From assembly GCA_003427395.1 (NCBI GenBank), contig BFEA01000042.1, positions 1,802,272 through 1,824,895 on the forward strand: DNA of 22,624 nt. The letters are read 5' to 3'. Positions 9,223 to 19,451 of this stretch are shown piece after piece; within the stretch, counting starts at the first letter, position 1; every line of letters starts with the position of its first letter. Source of the DNA: Chara braunii (Eukaryota; Streptophyta; Charophyceae; Charales; Characeae). Below the pieces are notes generated by a model. That model was not told the DNA's origin. It ran no database searches and was given only the letters and a program-made list of their open reading frames with translations. A program made the position numbers and the translations under genes.

Positions 9223-9351
9223 AAGAAAAAGTACAATGAGGCAATCAAGGCATTCGCAGAAGATGTGTACTTCTCTTCAATCGAGTACGGCCCACAGGAT
9301 GTGAGGACAAGCTTAGGCTTCTACAACCTCTCAAAAGTGTTCGAAGCACTG
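9223..9351 (+). CDS. Internal exon resembling ZMYND12 (TPR region)
   Basis: ZMYND12 is an axoneme-associated protein with an N-terminal MYND zinc finger and TPR-like repeats. This segment encodes about 42 residues, KKKYNEAIKAFAEDVYF and onward, including GPQDVRTSLGFYNL and KVFEAL. From memory of the animal protein, the best match is the stretch around LANDIYFASCAFGTEDIRTS, with conserved A-D-YF-S, G--D-RTS and the leucine/phenylalanine spacing. The frame is closed upstream by TGA at 9217-9219. A good splice donor follows CTG at 9351 (GTAAGC) and would leave a phase-0 intron. The acceptor is less clear, perhaps the AG at 9224-9225. No other exon of the gene was found within the window. It may be part of a live gene with long introns, or a captured fragment, because inverted repeats and a decayed duplicate surround it. 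Confidence 0.5.
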
Positions 9352-10345
9352 GTAAGCGAACTTCAGTTCCTCCTCCTCACTGTCCTCAGTATACAAATCA
9401 CTTCCTGAAGACACTGATGAAGTCTCTCTCTGCGGGTAGCAGCTATGGCGCCCAACCTCCAGCATCAACGTTGGCTATGGAGGTTGGAGCCTTTAGAGCC
9501 TGGCAGCCTGCCTGCTTCGGCCTCCTGATGTAACCAGCAGCAGCTAAAGTATAGACAAAATCAGGGTCTGATAGACTCTGATTCAGCCACGAAAGTCTAT
9601 GAGCTGCCATACTCTGGATACCCTCACAGCAGGATTTTGTGGACAAACCTCTGGACGTGATTGCATTGACAAACTCTGGACATGACTGTCAGATTCATCC
9701 AGGTCTCGCCGGTCATTGCAGTCAGATGCATTCTGGAAAGTGCCAGTGTGAGTATGCCTTCACTCAGTGACACCCAATGTGTCAAAATGGCGAGTGTATG
9801 ACTGTGTATCTTCTTCAGCTAGAGCCTAGTAGAAGGGGTGTGAAGATACTCTCTTGGTCCTTTTGTTTCGCATAAGGCACTACTCACACAGGGATCTAAT
9901 CCCGCAAAAGTTTGTGACTCTTTTTTTTTTTCTTTTTTTTTTGGGCGTCCGCCTTGAGGTATGAATCAATAATAATACGGTCACTGAGGCTGTGACAGGC
10001 CCCAGATAATTCAGAATTTCTGTTATGGGATAACTTCAGATTCAGAAAAGTGCGGTTTCAGTTTTAATCTATCAGGAAAATATGCGCATCACAGAAAAAG
10101 TGCGGCCTTCAACTGCATTTACAGAAACGGGTTTGTGGCAGCCCAAAAATTGCAGGCCCCAAACCCTATCTTGCAGGAAAGTTCACCTTTCAAACGCCAG
10201 GCTGAGCCTGAGGCACGTAACGCATGTTTGATCTAAGGCCAGGTCCTGAAAATTGGACCAGGCCCTAGACCAACGCAGCATGGCGGAGAAGGTACTAGGA
10301 CGTCAATCCAAAATGCATTGCAGCTTTCGCTCCCGCACTGCCGCC
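9352..10345. other. Unassigned region between exon and retrotransposon
   Basis: No supported gene lies here. A 67-codon minus-strand frame at 9443-9646 has ordinary amino-acid composition but no recognisable family. A ~19-bp direct repeat (GACAAACCTCTGGACGTGA type) occurs at 9642 and 9668. A T-rich run lies at 9919-9942. If 9352 is a true donor, this is intron sequence. Confidence 0.4.
9661..9753 (-). repeat. Inverted repeat, right arm
   Basis: This is the partner of 8083-8175. The outer end reads AGTGTGAGT on the plus strand, the complement of ACTCACACT at the left arm. No matching 8-10 bp target duplication is visible just outside the two arms. Confidence 0.7.
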
Positions 10346-10349
10346 CTTC

Positions 10350-11470
10350 TGCAATGACTTGCTGATTTCTGCTGCCGAGATGGACTGCGAGGCTGTACAC
10401 TAACCGGTAGGGTTAGTTTTGTAATTTTGTTTGGCTGAGGGCTAACCGAGAGACCTGCCTGTAAGGAAATTCGTGAGGGACAGATCTGCGATTCCGGGAA
10501 AATACAGGCCCGGTACTAGCCGAATTCCTACAGCTACCCTAACTGCCTATAGCAGGCCCGGACTACCCTTAGGACAGACAGGCCCTAAGTGGCCTATATT
10601 GCTATACGGTCCTATAGCCTATAGCCGGGTACGGTACAGGCCGAGAGGCCGAAACAGCAACGGTACCGGTCAGTCCAGTCAGTCCGGTCTAGGTCTAGGC
10701 TAGAGTAGGAAATCTATAAGCCCAGTAGGGAAAAGGGTTCGGGACTTTTGGCTTTTCATTTTTCGCGTTGCAGCGTTCGTGGCCAACCAAATTTCGCAGC
10801 GCTGAAGGTCTACAGCGGCACCCTGAGACTTCAGCTGCGTGAGGCAGCCATAGCCAGCCTACCTGAGACAGCCATAGCTGGGGCTGTGCTCAGCGCATCT
10901 ACCCCCTGGGGATTATCTGCGTTGGCAGGGCTATATCGAGGCTCTTCACCGGGTACATGTGGGTACTGCTGCTGTGTTAGCAGCCAGGCAGCCATAGCTG
11001 TCTTCTTCATCGTCAGAGTGACTCATTGGCACTGGGGACTACCTCGCTGTTCATAATCTGCATCTGGGTGTATGGCGCTGGCCTCTGGGAGGCTGTTTCA
11101 GTGCAGCGCTAGACTCTGAGCGTGTAGGAGTAAGTGGTTTGTGTGGTACTGGGGTGGCGAGACACTCGGTTGAACTCTGAAACAATAATTGAGGTTAATT
11201 GTGTTGAGTTGGCTCATCATCTGGGTTACTCTCGAATTGTGATCTTTGCAGTGTCATATTGTGATTGGTTGTTGGGAGTGTGTCAGAGAGAGAGAAACAC
11301 TGAGTGTATTCTCCCCTTCTGTGCATGGTTGCTATTCCGCTGCTTATCTCTGGTCAGTGTGCAGTTGGACTCTGTCTGCTCCTCCCCTTTGTCTCATGCA
11401 TGTATGGGCGTGTGTGAGTTCTTCTGTGTGTGAGTGGCAAACAAATTGTCAGACAACCAAGTTCATAACA
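10350..11470 (+). repeat. 5' LTR
   Basis: The 1121-bp LTR starts TGCAATGA and ends CATAACA. It matches 18206-19324 throughout. Over the first ~395 bp I count about 19 differences, 18 of them transitions. A GCCTATAG-rich zone (about 10530-10630) probably lies in U3. The nonamer CAGCCATAG occurs three times (10845, 10869, 10989). Confidence 0.95.
10714..10720 (+). promoter_or_regulatory. Candidate TATA box in the 5' LTR
   Basis: CTATAAG is conserved in both LTRs (18570-18576 in the 3' copy) and followed by a GC-mixed stretch suitable for initiation. It is the best TATA-like motif seen in the LTR; its role is inferred. Confidence 0.35.
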
Positions 11471-11472
11471 GT

Positions 11473-11484
11473 TGGTATTGGAGC
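11473..11484 (+). other. Primer-binding site (initiator tRNA-Met-like)
   Basis: TGGTATTGGAGC lies two bases after the LTR end. It differs by two transitions from TGGTATCAGAGC, the site complementary to plant initiator tRNA-Met that primes many plant retrotransposons. Position and similarity support the call; the tRNA identity is inferred. Confidence 0.7.
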
Positions 11485-13016
11485 GGAGATTGGACTCGGA
11501 GCTCAGTGGGTTGAGCGCAACAGGGGCATCCTCTTCTTCTGGCCCTAACTGGCGAGAAGTTTCATGGTGGCTCTGCATCTTCAGTGAAGATCCAGTAGAG
11601 AAGAGGACATACAAGCGGTGATTGCAAAGCATCAGTGTGCGAACGATCAGGCACCCTGAGCCTGTCTGAGTGCCTGACAGGAAGTGGCAAGAACATGGGT
11701 ATTTCACCATCCACCCTTCTGACCTCAGTTGATGATTGGGATCAGGGTGGCGAATTACACCCTAATCCAGTGATAACTGGGTGGTGGTTTCAATCCCAGT
11801 ATAGCGCTGAGGGAGATTTGATCCCAGGATCAATCTCCTGCTAAATTAACCCTATTCAGGGCTAAATTTAGCACCAGCAGCTTGCCCCTGCATTGACGAG
11901 ATATCTTCAGGAGAGTTTTCTCTCGCCACTGAGGCAGATCCAGTGAATCTGAGAGTTGAGGGTGAATCGCCACATCATACTGGACAGGATCAGCAAGTTT
12001 CAGGAGATTCTACGCGTGGGAATCAGTGGAAGAGTGTCTGCATGCAACTGGCGAGACCAGGGTCTGGCAGCCATAGCCAGAGTTTCATCATCCACTGTGT
12101 CAATCACTTCAAGTGAGTGTGTTCCATGTGAATCTCTGAGTAGCGATTAGGTTAGCATTAGTAAAGTCTGAATTGATGGTCTGTCTGTCAGTAGGGTAAC
12201 AATTTTGAAATTTCCAGACTGCAAGACAGCCATAGTCATCTTTTTCCTCCCTACCCTGACTCATATCTTATCATCTACTGACCTGTTCTGACTCGAAATT
12301 GTCCTAGGACTGTATGACAGTATTGTGCTGCACCCTGTGTGATCATTCTGTGAATTCTGGCCTGAAAAAGCAGTGATACTGTGGATTGGAGTTTTGCGCT
12401 GAGTCTATTTATAGTCTGTACTATCAAGGTTCAGTCATAACTCAAAATCTGTCCGTCAGAATTCAAGTCTGTCAGTCTGGGGTGAGTCGCAACTCGCTTC
12501 TCGTCATCCATGTTGAAGCGCTAGCCCAGAAACAGTGTATTTGGGCCATTACAGGGAAAAACTGAAATTTGCCATATTAGGGGGTATTTCTGTTGATGTC
12601 AACAGTGGCGAAATTTGAGTTTAGGGCTGTCAGGGGGTAGTTTACTGCATTGCTACTGCTTGTTGTGTTGTTTCAGTTAATTCTTGCTTGTATCTATCAT
12701 CACCACTAATCTTCTTTGCTTTTTGATGGACTCTGGAATGCTAGTGACCTCTGGAATGCTGTGAAAGTGCATGTTGCAACTTCAGTGAAAGTTCAGTGTC
12801 AGGTATAGGAAATCGTTAGTGCATGGTTTTACTGGACATCCAGTCTGCCTGATTACTGACCCCAGTGGTTTTATTCCAACCCTAACCGCTTGTGCCCACT
12901 ATCCCACCTTACCCTGTGAACTTACAGTGCAGCGATTTCGGAGTGTCTGAGGGGTTTGAAAATCGCTGCATCTCAGGCTGTTTCACTTTATTATTTTTTT
13001 GTTTTAAAAAGGAAAA
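11485..13016 (+). other. Retrotransposon leader, no conserved coding seen
   Basis: About 1.5 kb separates the PBS from the gag start, long for this group. I find no domain in it. The nonamer CAGCCATAG, three times in the LTR, recurs at 12068 and 12227. Packaging and dimerisation signals are expected here, but none can be identified by eye. Confidence 0.6.
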
Positions 13017-14644
13017 ATGTCTGGCGCAGCTGACTCAGGTGCAGGGAAGGTAGAGGTAGTAGTCAAGGAGGAAGAGGAAGCTTCCCCCTCTACTCCTACA
13101 CCTCCTCCCCTTACCCCTGCGCAGCTGGGCAAGAGAGAGATTGAGGCCAAACTGCGAGAGCAACAGACGCTACTCGCAGAAGCAGAGAGACAATTGGCTG
13201 CAGAAATGGAAGTTGCAACAGATGCTTCCAGAAAGGAGCATCTGCAGCAGCAGGCTGAGAAGACTGTTGCAGATAACCGGGTGGCCCAGTGTACTAGGGA
13301 CCTGGCTGAGCTGATAATTCTGCAGGACAAACTTACAGCCAGCCTCTTCACAAACTGGGATGAGAGGATCCACTGGTTGGAGATCAGAGTGGCTGACCTG
13401 GGAACTCAGCAGTCTAAGATCCTGGACTCTATCCAGAATCTGACTGCTCAGTTAACAACAGTCAACGTCATCAGTCCCCTGGTCCCTGTGGTCCCCTCTC
13501 CAAAGTCGAAGAAGCCTTCTCAGCCCCCTTCTCCACCTCCTGAATCTTCTCACTCCTCTTATAAATCTTCTCCCTCTGACACCTCCCAGGCCAAAGCCAC
13601 ACCTCCTCCCACCTTTGCTGCTGTTGTTTCTGGGGACCAGCGAGGCCCGAAGATCCCTGCCCCCAACAATTTCAAGGGGGATGACCCCAAAGTTGATGTT
13701 GGGGACTGGGCAGCAGGAACCCGGGCATATCTGAAGGGGTTCCAGTGCCCAGAACAGCAAAAGGTGACTACTGTTGTGGGGCTGCTGGAGAAACCAGCCC
13801 AGAAATGGGCTACGTCTACAGTCAGCGCCCAGTCACAAACTTTGGAGGACTAGGCATTGGCACTGGGGGTTTACAAACTTTTGCAGGCCCTGGAGAAGAG
13901 GTTTGCAGACAAAGAGCGTGCCCGTAAAGCTGCTGATAAAATTGTACGCCTGGGCCAACAGCGTTACAGCGGGAGTCTGCAGGCCCTGTTTGCTGAATTT
14001 GAACAGTTGACCTCCACCCCTGGATTGGTAATGTCTGTTGATGATCTGCTGACAAACTTTTGCAGGGTTGCGCCTGAAAAGTTCAGTGTTGCATTGTATA
14101 TCGCAGGGCACAAAGACTGGAGGTCTTTCGGCCGTGCAACACTGGACATGGAGGCTAAACTTCATGTCCAGGCCCCTTCCAGTGACAGGAAGAGAGGCGC
14201 TTTCCCTCGCGGTGGTAGAAGGGGAAAAGCGGCCTTTGCACATGCAGGATCTGCGTCATCACCTGATGCAGAATCCCGGCCTGGTACACCGCCAGGTGGG
14301 ACTGCAGCAGATGCTGTCACAGATGTTGCAGCGGCCATGCAACAGCTGCAGGCTGCGCTGGGGGCCTTTCAGAAGGCCGGGCCTATCTCCAGCACAACCT
14401 CCAGCAGCAAGGGGAAGAGCCAGGGAAGTCGCTCTTCAACCCCTGCCCTGCGCCCTAACTTGCCATATGACGTTCGTTTCCCAACAGACCCCCTGAATCC
14501 CAACACCCTTCCCTGGCATGATCTGAAAATCAGGAAGGGGTGTGGAGAAAGAGGAAGGAGAGGGGAGTCTGTTTGAGGTGTAAGGGACAACACTTCCTCA
14601 AGGAGTGTCCCTACATGCCTAGCCCAACTCAGTCTAAAAACTGA
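13017..14644 (+). pseudogene. Gag (capsid-nucleocapsid) of the Gypsy element, broken
   Basis: Gag forms the particle that packages element RNA. The ATG at 13017 follows an A-rich context and is the first in the frame. The order is an acidic and proline-rich N-terminus, a likely coiled coil (about residues 40-110), a Ser/Pro-rich linker, then a retrotransposon-gag domain (about 13640-14130) with the WAAGTRAYL, AQKWA, ALEKRF and LFAEFEQL landmarks. A basic stretch and a zinc knuckle CLRCKGQHFLKEC (14570-14608) follow. The knuckle spacing is C-x2-C-x3-H-x4-C, one residue shorter than the usual x4. An in-frame TAG at 13851-13853 and a one-base shift near the GGGG run at 14537-14540 break it. The knuckle frame ends at TGA 14642-14644. 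Confidence 0.85.
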
Positions 14645-17600
14645 AGCTAAACTTGGAGACTGTAGTTCCCTCCAGTGTTGCACCTGCATCTGCATCTGCA
14701 GCAGCTTCAGTTGAGACTAGTTCCTTCCTTCCCAGTGTGGGGACTGCGCGGGCGGCATCCTTCGCTTATGAGGATCCTGACCCGGATCAGGAACCAGACC
14801 AGTCTGAGTGTCAGTCACTTGCTGCCTATTTCTTTCAACTGAAAGAACAAAAGCAGAACAAGTCTGATCTTGTACTCCTCCGGCCCCTAATCAATCACAG
14901 CAGAATCAAAGGGTTGCTGGATTGTGGAGCCACCCGAAATTTCATGTCCCCCAGTGCAGTAAAAAAACTGCATCTGGGCATGAAAGTGGTGCAACTGCAG
15001 CAATCGCTGCAGGTCAGGATAGGTGACTCCACTGTCCTGACTATCAGGGAGAAGGTCAAGGGCATCCCTGTGACCTTTGACAGTGCTGGAGAAGTTAGAC
15101 ACAGTCTGAACTTCTACATATTCCCTGATCTACCCTTTGATCTTGTTTTCTCCATGCAGTGCCTGAAAGCAGTCAACCCAAGGATCGACTTGCGGATCCC
15201 CAAGGTTGAGCTGCCAAACAGCATGGGGGTATATCAGCCATGTATAATTGCAGTTGAACACCACCCTAAGACTTTTTGCTTCTGCTTGAGAGCGAGGGAG
15301 TTTCACGCACTCTCACGTCAGTATGACCACGAACGTCTGTTTATAGCGCTGGTCAAACAGACAGATGCTCCCACTACTCCCTGTCCTCCTGAGATACAGC
15401 AGGTCGTCGACAAGTATGCTGATCTGATGCAGGAGCCCTTTGGGTTACCCAACCGGCTAACCAAGCATCACATTGAGCTACTACCTGGAGCGGTCCCTCC
15501 CAAGGGCCGCATCTACAGGATGTCCCCTGCTGAGCTTGAGGAGCTCAGACGACAGCTTGAGACCCTGACCAGCAAGGGCTGGATCCGGCCCAACACTTCT
15601 GAAATCGGCGCTCCAGTCCTCTTTGTTCCAAAGGGGAGTGGCGAATTCAGAATGTGCATCGATTACAGGGGTCTCAACAAAATCACTAGCCTAAGGAAGA
15701 ATACAGAGCCACTTCCTAGGACTGATGACCTTCTGGATATGGTCCAGGGGTGCACTATCTGGTTATGCCATTTGGACTTTGCAATGCACCTGGCACATTC
15801 CAGACAGAGATGCACCGCATCTTCAGGCCGTACCTGAATAAGTTTATGGTTGTCTACCTGGATGATATTCTGGTATTCAGCAAAACTACCACGGAACATG
15901 CGGAGCACCTGGCTCTAGTTCTTCAGTCATTACGTGACAGCCAGTACAAGATCAACAAAGAGAAGTCCTCTTTTGGAGTTCCCTCTGTGATCTACCTGGG
16001 TCATGTGATCTCTGGGGATGGTTTGGCCCCTGAAGCAGCCAAGGTTGCTGCTATTCGGGATTGGCCACAGCCCCAGACAGTGAGAGATGTCCGATCTTTC
16101 TTGGGTCTGGCCTCGTACTAGAGAAAGTTCGTCAGGGACTTTTCTGCAGTGGCTGCACCCCTAATTAACCTCACAAAGAAAGACACTCCCTTTCTTTGGT
16201 CTCTTCACTGCCAGATGACCTTTGCATGACTCAAACAGGCCTTGACTCATGCACCTGTTCTGAAGTTACCTGACCCCACATTGCCATTTGTCCTGACCAC
16301 TGACGCCAGTCAGTATGGCATTGGGGCAGTACTTCAGCAGGATGATGGGAATTGTCTGGGACCTGTTGAATTCATGAGTAAAAAGATCAAGACTCAGAAG
16401 CTTCAGGACTCCACCTACGAGAAAGAGCTTTATGCTCTTGTCAGTGCCCTGAAACATTGGAAGCACTTTCTCCTGGGCAGGCACTTCAAGATCTTTTCTG
16501 ATCATTCCACTTTGCCGTGGTTGAAGTACCAGGGAGAGTTGAATGACAAGTTGGCACGATACATTCAGTTCATCGATCTGTTTGACTTCGAACTGAAGCA
16601 CAAGAAGGGTTGTTACAATAAGGTAGTTGACGCCCTCTCTCGTAGGCCTGATTCTTTTGCGCTGATCTCCTCTACTCACTCCTTTGGAGAGGAGGTCCGT
16701 CAGACCATCACTCGCCTACTAGCTCAGGATCCGACTTATGGGCTCATTGTCAAGAATCTGCAAGCAGATCCCAATTCTGAACCCGGCTATGCTATGAGTT
16801 CAGAGCTGCTGTACACTTACAGCAGAGGAGAGGAGCGCTTNTGTATTCGTGAGGATCAGCAGCTCAGGACACTGTTGATGTCAGAGTGTCACGATGCACG
16901 TGGACACTTAGGGTTCTTAAAGTCGTATGCAGTCCGTCGCAGCGCTTCTTCTGGAAGGAGACGCGGAGTGATATGCTGCGCTATGTGGAAACTTGTGACC
17001 TATGTCAGAGGAGTAAGGTTCAGCGTAAACCTCCTCTGGGAGTGCTCAAACCCTTGCCCGTACCTGATGGTCCTGCACAGTCTGTATCCATTGATTTCAC
17101 AGACTTAGGCAAAACCACCCGTCAGGTTATAGTCTGCGTTGACAGGTTCTCCAAATACGCAGAGTTCATCCCCTTACCAAAGGTGGCGAGGGTCCTGGTT
17201 GTGTGAACAACCTTTTCTGAGAGGTGGGTCATACACCATGGACCGCCCACTTCTATTGTTAGCGATCGAGATCCCCGATTCTGCAGCGATGAGTGGCAGT
17301 CCTACTGCAAGGACTACCTGCGCCCTCGACTGGACATGACCTCTGGGCGTCATCCTGAAGCCAATGGACAGGCTGAAGTGATGAACCAGGTTTTATTCCA
17401 GCTGCTACGTCCTGTCATCTCCCCAGATCAACAGGACTGAGACCTCCATCTCGCTCGTGCACAACTCATGTATAACATGTCTGTCCACTCCTCGACTGGA
17501 TTCAGTCCCTATCGATTACACTAGGGACGAGAGCCACGTCAGCCTCTCGATGATATCATCGACAAGGCTAAGACAGACCTAACCCCAAGCACTGCTGAGT

Positions 17601-18172
17601 TCACCAGACGCTATCGTCTGGATGTGGAAAGAGCTCGGGCGAACTTGTTCAAAGCCCAAAAGGCTATGATTGAACAAGCTAACCGCCATCGCCGCCCTTC
17701 CCCCATCCGCACTGGTGACTATGTCTGGGTGGCCAGTTCAAAGTTGTCGAGAGAGGAGGACATTTCTCCTAAAATGCTGCCGCGATATCTGGGTCAGTGG
17801 TAGGTGTTAGATACAGTAGGGGCTGATCCCTTTGGTCCATCCTACACCATTGATGTCCCTCTGCATCTACGTACCTATCCGGTCTTCCATGCATCTAAGC
17901 TGCTTCCCTTCACCCCAGCTGATGCATTCCCTGACCGGCCCCCTCAATGGGGCCCACCAATCCCTGGCAAGGGATACAATGTGGAAGCCATTGAGGATGA
18001 GTGGGGCACTGGCCCCGACAGGCAGTATCTTGTGAAGTTTGCCTTCCAACCCCCAACTGAAAATCGGTGGTACTACTGGAAGGACCTTCTCAAGACATCA
18101 AAGTCTATTGTACAGCGGTATGAGGCGGCTCAGCAGGGTAACCTTCGCCGTTCACCTCGTCTGCACCCCTAG
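14638..18172 (+). pseudogene. Pol polyprotein (PR-RT-RNase H-IN-chromo), broken
   Basis: The protease active site reads DCGAT (14920-14934), close to the usual D-S/T-G-A. RT runs from IYRMSPAEL through GAPVLFVPK and [10 protein letters not shown] to YLDD (15855-15866). Near 15750 a deletion of roughly 100 bp removes motif A, the first catalytic Asp. RNase H keeps Asp 16302, Glu 16425, Asp 16500 and Asp 16629. Integrase has the HHCC finger (His 16890 and 16905; Cys 16994 and 17003), then Asp 17093, Asp 17264 and Glu 17375, with 36 residues between the last two rather than 35. The tail (about 17970-18110) looks like a chromodomain: YNVEAIEDE, then QYLVKF and WYYWKDL. Stops lie at 16119, 16227, 17204, 17438, 17522 and 17801, with a frameshift near 16925. 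Base 16841 is N. Confidence 0.9.
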
Positions 18173-18191
18173 CTCGGAGGTCCTCGCTCCC

Positions 18192-18203
18192 GGGGAGGGT
18201 AAG
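18192..18203 (+). other. Polypurine tract
   Basis: GGGGAGGGTAAG lies two bases upstream of the 3' LTR and would prime plus-strand DNA synthesis. One T interrupts it, which may be a mutation. Confidence 0.65.
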
Positions 18204-18205
18204 CC

Positions 18206-19324
18206 TGCAATGACTTGCTGATTTCTGCTACTGAGATGGACTGCGAGGCTGTACACTAACCGGTAGGGTTAGTTTTGTAATTTTGTTTGGCTGAGGGCTA
18301 ACTGAGAGACCTGCCTGTAAGGAAATTCGTGAGGGACAGATCTGCAATTCTGGGAAAATACAGGCCCGATACTAGCCGAATTCCTACAGCTACCCTAACT
18401 GCCTATAGCAGGCCCGGACTACCCTTAGGACAGGCAGGCCCTAAGTGGCCTATACTGCTATACGGTCCTATAACCTATAGCCGAGTACGGTAGAGGCCGA
18501 GAGGCCGAAATAGCAATGGTACCGGTTAGTCCAATCAGTCTGGTCCAGGTCTAGGTTAGAGTAGGAAGTCTATAAGCCCAGTAGGGAAAAGGGTTCGGGA
18601 CTTTTGGCTTTTCATTTTTCGCGTTGCAGCGTTCGTGGCCAACCAAGTTTCGCAGCGCTGAAGGTCTACACAGCACCTGAGACTTCAGCTGCGTGAGGCA
18701 GCCATAGCCAGCCTACCTGAGACAACCATAGTTGGGGTTGTGCTCAACGCATCTACCCCCTGGGGGTTATCTACGTTGGCAGGGCTATATCGAGGCTCTT
18801 CACCGGATACATGTGGGTACTGCTGCTGCGGTAGCAGCCAGGCAGCCATAGTTGTCTTCTTCATCGTCAGAGTGACTCATCGACACTGGGGACTACCTCG
18901 CTGTTCATAATCTGCATCTGGGTGTATGGCGATGGCCTCTGAGAGGCTGTTTCGGTGCAGCGGTAGACTCTGAGAGTGTAGGAGTGCGTGGAGTGTGTGG
19001 TACTCGGGTGGTGAGACACTCGGTTGAACTCTGAAACGATAATTGAGGTTAATTGTGTTGAGTTGGCTCATCATCTGGGTTACTCTCGAATTGTGATTTT
19101 CGCAGTGTCATATTGTGATTGGTTGTTGGGAGTGTGTCAGAGAGAGAGAAACACTAAGTGTATTCTCCCCTTCTGTGCATGGTTGCTATTCCGCTGCTTA
19201 TCTCTTGTCTGTGTGCAGTTGGACTTTGTCTCCTCCTCCCCTTTGTCTCATGCATGTATGGGCGTGTGTGAGTTCTTCTGTGTGTGAGTGGCAAACAAAT
19301 TGTCAGACAACCAAGTTCATAACA
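18206..19324 (+). repeat. 3' LTR
   Basis: This 1119-bp LTR is the partner of 10350-11470. Two single-base deletions near 18671-18680 account for the length difference. Most differences put T or A here where the 5' LTR has C or G. The right edge is fixed by the end of homology at CATAACA. Confidence 0.95.
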
Positions 19325-19365
19325 CTTCCCTTTCCATCAGGTTGAGGTAATGCTCTTTCTCTCTG

Positions 19366-19370
<5 letters not shown>

Positions 19371-19424
<54 letters not shown>

Positions 19425-19451
19425 ACGTGTACGTGTGTGTGTGCGTGTGGC

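Larger units (their letters stand above)
10350..19324 (+). mobile_element. Ty3/Gypsy LTR retrotransposon, chromovirus-like, inactive
   Basis: This is a complete element by structure. It has two long terminal repeats starting TG and ending CA, a primer-binding site, leader, gag, pol in the order protease-RT-RNase H-integrase, a chromodomain-like tail and a polypurine tract. RT before integrase defines Ty3/Gypsy. A 4-bp direct repeat CTTC flanks it (10346-10349 and 19325-19328). Four bp is short but plausible for the superfamily. The coding region is broken in at least ten places, so the copy cannot make its own proteins. It inserted about 1 kb downstream of the ZMYND12-like exon in the same orientation. 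Confidence 0.95.

Noticed and set aside
9443-9646. 67-codon minus-strand frame considered as an exon
   Set aside because: It lacks recognisable domains and convincing splice sites. A faint likeness to a BIR domain fails because the zinc ligands are missing.
11497-11800. tRNA-like boxes in the retrotransposon leader (GAGCTCAGTGGGTTGAGC and GGTTTCAATCCC)
   Set aside because: Each resembles a tRNA promoter box, but they are about 275 bp apart and no cloverleaf joins them.
13004-14055. Minus-strand frames opposite gag
   Set aside because: They are shadows of the gag frame, which has the domain landmarks.
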